Assembly (NCBI GenBank): GCA_035601815.1
Contig: DATNNN010000178.1
Coordinates: 1 to 12,053, forward strand
Direction of reading: 5' to 3'
From: DATNNN01 sp035601815
Lineage (GTDB): Bacteria; Pseudomonadota; Alphaproteobacteria; Rhizobiales; Xanthobacteraceae
DNA: 12,053 bases
Part shown: piece by piece, positions 7,400 to 12,053 of the stretch
Position numbering within the stretch: the stretch's first letter is position 1
Layout: every line of letters begins with the position of its first letter
Program-made: the position numbers and the translations under genes
The notes under the pieces: generated by a model
The model's database searches: none
What the model saw: the letters and a program-made list of their open reading frames with translations, nothing else
Told to the model about the DNA's origin: nothing

Positions 7400-8323
7400 T
7401 CAACGCATTCCCGCCGCCGCCGCGACCTCGGCGGCGAAGTCCTGTTCCTGCTTCTCGACGCCATCGCCGAGCGCGAAGCGCACGAAGCCCTTGACCGCGA
7501 CCGGCGCCTTCACCTTGGCTTCCGTTTCCTTCAGCGCCTGACCGACCGACTTCGCCGGATCGTGCACGTAGGCCTGATCGACGAGGCACGCCTCCTTGTA
7601 GAAGGTCTTCAGGCCGCTCTCCACGATTTTCTCAACCACGTTCGCGGGCTTGCCCGACGCGCGCGCCTTGTCGGCGATCACCTCGCGCTCGCGTGCAACG
7701 GTTTTCGCGTCGAGACCGGCCGAATCGATCGCCTGTGGATTGGAGGCGGCGACGTGCATGGCGAGCATGCGACCGAGCTTCAAAAGCTCGTCGCGGTCGC
7801 CGGTTGATTCGAGAGCGACGAGCACGCCGATCTTGCCGAGGCCGTCGGCGATCGTGGCATGCGCGTAGGAGCCGATCGCGCCCTTGCCGACCGAAAGCGA
7901 AGCGGCCCGGCGCAGCGTCATGTTCTCGCCGATGGTGGCGATCGCGGTCGCGATCGCCTCGTCGATGGTCTGCGATCCGACCTTCACCTTCTTGAGCTTC
8001 TCCAGGCCGGCGCCGTTGTGCAGCGCCGCCTGGGCGATGAGCTTTACGAGACCCTGGAAATGATCGTTGCGCGCGACGAAGTCGGTCTCCGAGTTGACCT
8101 CGACGAGGACGCCTTTGCCACCCTCGACCGCGACCCCGATCAGGCCCTCGGCCGCGACGCGGCCGGCCTTCTTCGCGGCTTTGGAGAGGCCCTTCTTGCG
8201 CAGCCAGTCGACCGCGGCCTCCATGTCGCCGTTGGTCGCGGCAAGCGCGGCCTTGCAGTCCATCATGCCGGCGCCGGTCTTGTCGCGCAGCTCCTTGACC
8301 TGGGCGGCCGTGATCTCAGCCAT
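7400..8323 (-). CDS. tsf: translation elongation factor Ts (EF-Ts)
   Basis: EF-Ts is the guanine-nucleotide exchange factor for EF-Tu. The 307-residue product is of normal length. The N-terminal UBA-like module (1-50) has EF-Ts signature 1, LRDKTGAGMMDCKAAL (12-27). Signature 2, VEVNSETDFVARN (74-86), holds the TDFV tetrapeptide at 80-83 that contacts EF-Tu near its magnesium site. Two core repeats follow, with MHVAASNPQAID in the second, then a lysine- and glutamate-rich helical segment. ATG 8323 is only 3 nt after the rpsB stop, so its ribosome site (GGAG) lies inside the last rpsB codons. Such close spacing suggests translational coupling to rpsB; E. coli has a much longer rpsB-tsf gap. 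Confidence 0.98.
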   Translation of the reverse strand: MAEITAAQVKELRDKTGAGMMDCKAALAATNGDMEAAVDWLRKKGLSKAAKKAGRVAAEGLIGVAVEGGKGVLVEVNSETDFVARNDHFQGLVKLIAQAALHNGAGLEKLKKVKVGSQTIDEAIATAIATIGENMTLRRAASLSVGKGAIGSYAHATIADGLGKIGVLVALESTGDRDELLKLGRMLAMHVAASNPQAIDSAGLDAKTVAREREVIADKARASGKPANVVEKIVESGLKTFYKEACLVDQAYVHDPAKSVGQALKETEAKVKAPVAVKGFVRFALGDGVEKQEQDFAAEVAAAAGMR

Positions 8324-8326
8324 CGA

Positions 8327-9328
8327 TCACTCCGCCTCCGCCGACAGCGCCTTGGACTCGGCAACCCACGCGTCGATGCGGCCGGGCAAGCCGACCGTCT
8401 CGCCGAGATGACGGGCATCATTGGCGGCAAGTGCTGCGAGCTGCGTGTAGTGGAAAAAGCCGAGGTCGTTGAGCTGCTTCTCGATCGCGGGGCTCACGCC
8501 GTGGAGCTTCTTCAGATCGTCCGGCGCGCCGCGCGGACCGGCGAGCGGTTCGAAGCTCTCCCACTCGGCCTGCTCCTTCGGCAGCTCCTCAACCGGCGGC
8601 TTCTCCGCCGCGCCGACGTCGATGCCCGCCTCGCCGTGAGCGCGCGAGATGCCGTCGATGGCGGCGCGCGCCGCCAGATCGCAATAGAGCACGATGGCGC
8701 GGCCGGCGTCGTCGTTGCCCGGAATCGGGAACGTGATGCCGTCGGGATTAGAGTTGGTGTCGACGATGGCGGCCACCGGAATATTGAGGCGTTTGGCCTC
8801 CTTGATCGCATTCTCTTCCTTGTTGGTGTCGATAACGAACACGAGATCCGGCAGCCCGCCCATGTCGCGGATGCCGCCGAGCGCGCGCTCGAGCTTGTCC
8901 TTCTCGCGCGCAAGCGTCAGGCGCTCCTTCTTGGTGTAGCCGCCGGCCGCCTCGCTCGACAGCATCTCCTCGATCTTCTTCAGGCGCGCGATCGAGTTCG
9001 AGATGGTTTTCCAGTTGGTGAGCGTGCCGCCGAGCCAGCGCGAGTTGACGTAATATTGCGCCGAGCGTTTGGCCGCTTCGGCAATGGCCTCGGACGCCTG
9101 CCGCTTGGTTCCGACGAACAGAATGCGGCCGCCCTTGGCGACCGTGTCGGCCATCGCCTGCAAGGCGCGCGCCATCAGCGGCACGGTCTGGGCGAGATCG
9201 ATGATGTGGATGTTGTTGCGGGTGCCGAAGATGAACGGAGCCATCTTCGGATTCCACCGGTGCGATTGATGACCGAAGTGGACGCCAGCTTCGAGAAGCT
9301 GGCGCATGCTATAGTCGGGCAGCGACAT
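8327..9328 (-). CDS. rpsB: 30S ribosomal protein S2 with a C-terminal extension
   Basis: S2 binds the 30S subunit near S1 at the head-body junction. The 333-residue product is longer than the 241 residues of E. coli S2. The core (1 to about 234) has signature 1, MRQLLEAGVHFGHQSHRWNP (8-27), the middle motif NSRWLGGTLTNWKTI (95-109) and signature 2, PVAAIVDTNSNPDGITFPIP (184-203). Residues 235-333 are an extension: an acidic, Pro-rich linker, then a helix-hairpin-helix-like segment at 270-325 (DDLKKLHGVSPAIEKQLNDL). Such tails are known from S2 of Hyphomicrobiales, so this is probably normal. ATG 9328 has AGAGGA about 6 nt upstream and matches the family start; the open frame continues to 9382 without family support. 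A promoter and structured leader lie just upstream, and tsf begins 3 nt downstream. Confidence 0.98.
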   Translation of the reverse strand: MSLPDYSMRQLLEAGVHFGHQSHRWNPKMAPFIFGTRNNIHIIDLAQTVPLMARALQAMADTVAKGGRILFVGTKRQASEAIAEAAKRSAQYYVNSRWLGGTLTNWKTISNSIARLKKIEEMLSSEAAGGYTKKERLTLAREKDKLERALGGIRDMGGLPDLVFVIDTNKEENAIKEAKRLNIPVAAIVDTNSNPDGITFPIPGNDDAGRAIVLYCDLAARAAIDGISRAHGEAGIDVGAAEKPPVEELPKEQAEWESFEPLAGPRGAPDDLKKLHGVSPAIEKQLNDLGFFHYTQLAALAANDARHLGETVGLPGRIDAWVAESKALSAEAE

Positions 9329-9362
9329 TCCATTCCTCTTCCGGTTAGCCTCCGCGGACCGA

Positions 9363-9380
9363 GCCGGGCGGACGCCCAGC
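9363..9380 (-). promoter_or_regulatory. rpsB leader stem-loop 2
   Basis: In the transcript GCUGGGC (9380-9374) can pair with GCCCGGC (9369-9363) as seven base pairs, one of them U-G, around the loop GUCC. It lies 35-52 nt before the rpsB start. Together with the next hairpin upstream it makes a structured leader. Autoregulatory leaders bound by S2 are known in gammaproteobacteria; a similar role here is inference. Confidence 0.4.
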
Positions 9381-9391
9381 ACCGGATGCGT

Positions 9392-9406
9392 CCCTGAGGA
9401 TCAGGG
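9392..9406 (-). promoter_or_regulatory. rpsB leader stem-loop 1
   Basis: CCCTGA and TCAGGG are perfect 6-bp arms around a 3-nt loop. The hairpin lies between the predicted transcription start (about 9429) and the rpsB start. No T-run follows it, so it is not a terminator of the small upstream gene. Confidence 0.4.
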
Positions 9407-9435
9407 CCGCCTAGTCCGCGTGCGAGATAGCGAGG

Positions 9436-9464
9436 TGTATAGGGTGCGCCACCGCGCTTTACAA
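9436..9464 (-). promoter_or_regulatory. sigma-70-type promoter for the rpsB-tsf-pyrH-frr operon
   Basis: On the minus strand CTTGTAA gives the -35 element TTGTAA (9464-9459) and, after exactly 17 nt, the -10 element TATACA (9441-9436), preceded by C as in the alphaproteobacterial CTATAt pattern. It starts 7 nt after the stop of the small upstream gene and predicts a start near 9429, giving a leader of about 100 nt. Position, spacing and the presence of a highly expressed ribosomal gene support it; transcription data are needed for proof. Confidence 0.6.
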
Positions 9465-9470
9465 GCGCCG

Positions 9471-9803
9471 CTAGGGCGTTGCGACGACCTGCTTTTCGCC
9501 GGTTTCCGACCACTCGGTGACAGTGCCCGCCTCGTTGTCGAGGAGCATCATCAGGTCGAAATAAACGATCGTCGGCGCCGCACCCGTGCGCTTTTCCACG
9601 TTCGCCCGCCACGTTGCGTCGTGCGCCTTCTCCGCCGCCTCGCGCGACGACCAGATATAGACGCCGCCCGATGTCTTGCCGTCGGTACTTAGCACGTAGT
9701 GCTTGCGCTTGAGCTCGCGATTGGCCTGCCAGCGCGGGAGAGTGGTGCGCGCGTCGGCCAGGATCGCCCGCCAGTCGGCGCCCGGCAGCACCTTGAACGT
9801 CAC
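9471..9803 (-). CDS. YdhR-like small protein, putative dimeric alpha/beta-barrel monooxygenase family (probable N-terminal frameshift)
   Basis: The 110-residue product resembles small YdhR/antibiotic-biosynthesis-monooxygenase-like proteins with a ferredoxin-like fold; the reaction is unknown and the name is by resemblance only. Visible features are a first strand (TFKVLPG), helix 11-24, KRKHYVLSTDGKTSGGVYIW (32-51), in which GG(V/I)Y(I/L)W is typical, a helix ending in ATWRANVEKR (63-72) and the strand TIVYFD (78-83). As read, translation starts at GTG 9803 with no good ribosome site. A strong AGGAGG (9832-9827) with 7-nt spacing points to GTG 9819 instead; that reads MIVEI and then leaves frame. 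Dropping one G at 9803-9804 would join them as MIVEIVTFKV, the sort of start expected for the family. The gene follows dnaE directly and ends just before the rpsB promoter. It may be frameshifted, a sequencing error, or genuinely started at 9803. Confidence 0.7.
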   Translation of the reverse strand: MTFKVLPGADWRAILADARTTLPRWQANRELKRKHYVLSTDGKTSGGVYIWSSREAAEKAHDATWRANVEKRTGAAPTIVYFDLMMLLDNEAGTVTEWSETGEKQVVATP

Positions 9804-9826
9804 CGATCTCGACGATCACGGGAAAG

Positions 9827-9830
9827 CCTC

Positions 9831-9832
<2 letters not shown>
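9827..9832 (-). promoter_or_regulatory. strong Shine-Dalgarno AGGAGG overlapping the dnaE stop
   Basis: AGGAGG shares bases with the dnaE stop codon TAG (9833-9831) and lies 7 nt before GTG 9819. It is the best ribosome site in the window, yet the GTG it serves opens only a short conserved-looking peptide before the frame runs into a non-conserved one. This placement is the main reason for suspecting a frameshift in the small gene. Confidence 0.7.

Positions 9833-12053
<2,221 letters not shown>

Noticed and set aside
7859..9397. 512-codon open frame on the plus strand
   Set aside because: It is antisense to rpsB and tsf. Its Arg/Asp/Ala/His-rich composition is typical of the reverse complement of high-GC coding DNA, and it has no recognisable domain.
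9392..9406. Hairpin as terminator of the dnaE transcript
   Set aside because: No T-run follows on the minus strand and the hairpin lies downstream of the rpsB promoter, so it is better read as part of the leader.
9175..9819. 214-codon minus-strand frame from GTG 9819
   Set aside because: It has the best ribosome site, but after five codons it runs out of frame through the small YdhR-like gene and into rpsB; only its first codons are likely to belong to a real gene.

Overview
The window is a GC-rich stretch from the chromosome of an alphaproteobacterium, most likely of the order Hyphomicrobiales (Rhizobiales). Three things suggest this: the dnaE-rpsB-tsf-pyrH-frr-uppS-cdsA-dxr-rseP-bamA gene order, the long C-terminal tail on ribosomal protein S2, and alphaproteobacterial-looking sequence in BamA and DnaE. 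I cannot name the genus. Every gene I can support lies on the minus strand, so transcription runs from high to low coordinates.

Layout in the direction of transcription. (1) 12053-9831 is the 3' two thirds of dnaE, the replicative DNA polymerase III alpha subunit, cut by the window edge. (2) 9803-9471 (probably 9819-9471 originally) is a small ORF resembling YdhR-type dimeric alpha/beta-barrel proteins. It appears to carry a one-base insertion after codon 5. (3) 9470-9329 is a non-coding gap with a good sigma-70-type promoter and a leader that can form hairpins, placed to drive rpsB. (4) 9328-6071 is a tight translation cluster: rpsB (S2), tsf (EF-Ts), pyrH (UMP kinase) and frr (ribosome recycling factor). 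(5) 6068-3294 is a block for lipid carriers and membrane lipids: uppS, cdsA and dxr, with junctions of +1 and -4 nt. (6) 3263-2118 is rseP, an intramembrane zinc protease. (7) 2117-1919 is a 199-nt gap with two perfect inverted repeats, two GANTC sites and a weak promoter candidate. (8) 1918-1 is bamA, the outer-membrane beta-barrel assembly factor, cut in its barrel by the window edge.

The genes combine making proteins (S2, EF-Ts, RRF), supplying UMP-derived nucleotides (PyrH) and building the envelope. Dxr starts the MEP isoprenoid pathway, UppS makes the C55 carrier for peptidoglycan, CdsA makes CDP-diacylglycerol, RseP handles envelope proteolysis and BamA inserts outer-membrane proteins. 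Spacing from rpsB to rseP (overlap of 4 nt to gaps of 30 nt) fits one transcription unit, possibly read on into bamA.

This is a conserved housekeeping region. I found no mobile element, CRISPR array, tRNA, rRNA, toxin-antitoxin pair or defence system, and I do not claim a new system. The points most worth checking are the apparent frameshift in the small ORF after dnaE, the structured rpsB leader, the helix-hairpin-helix-like tail on S2, a Gly/Ser-rich insert in a BamA POTRA domain, and the inverted repeats ahead of bamA.
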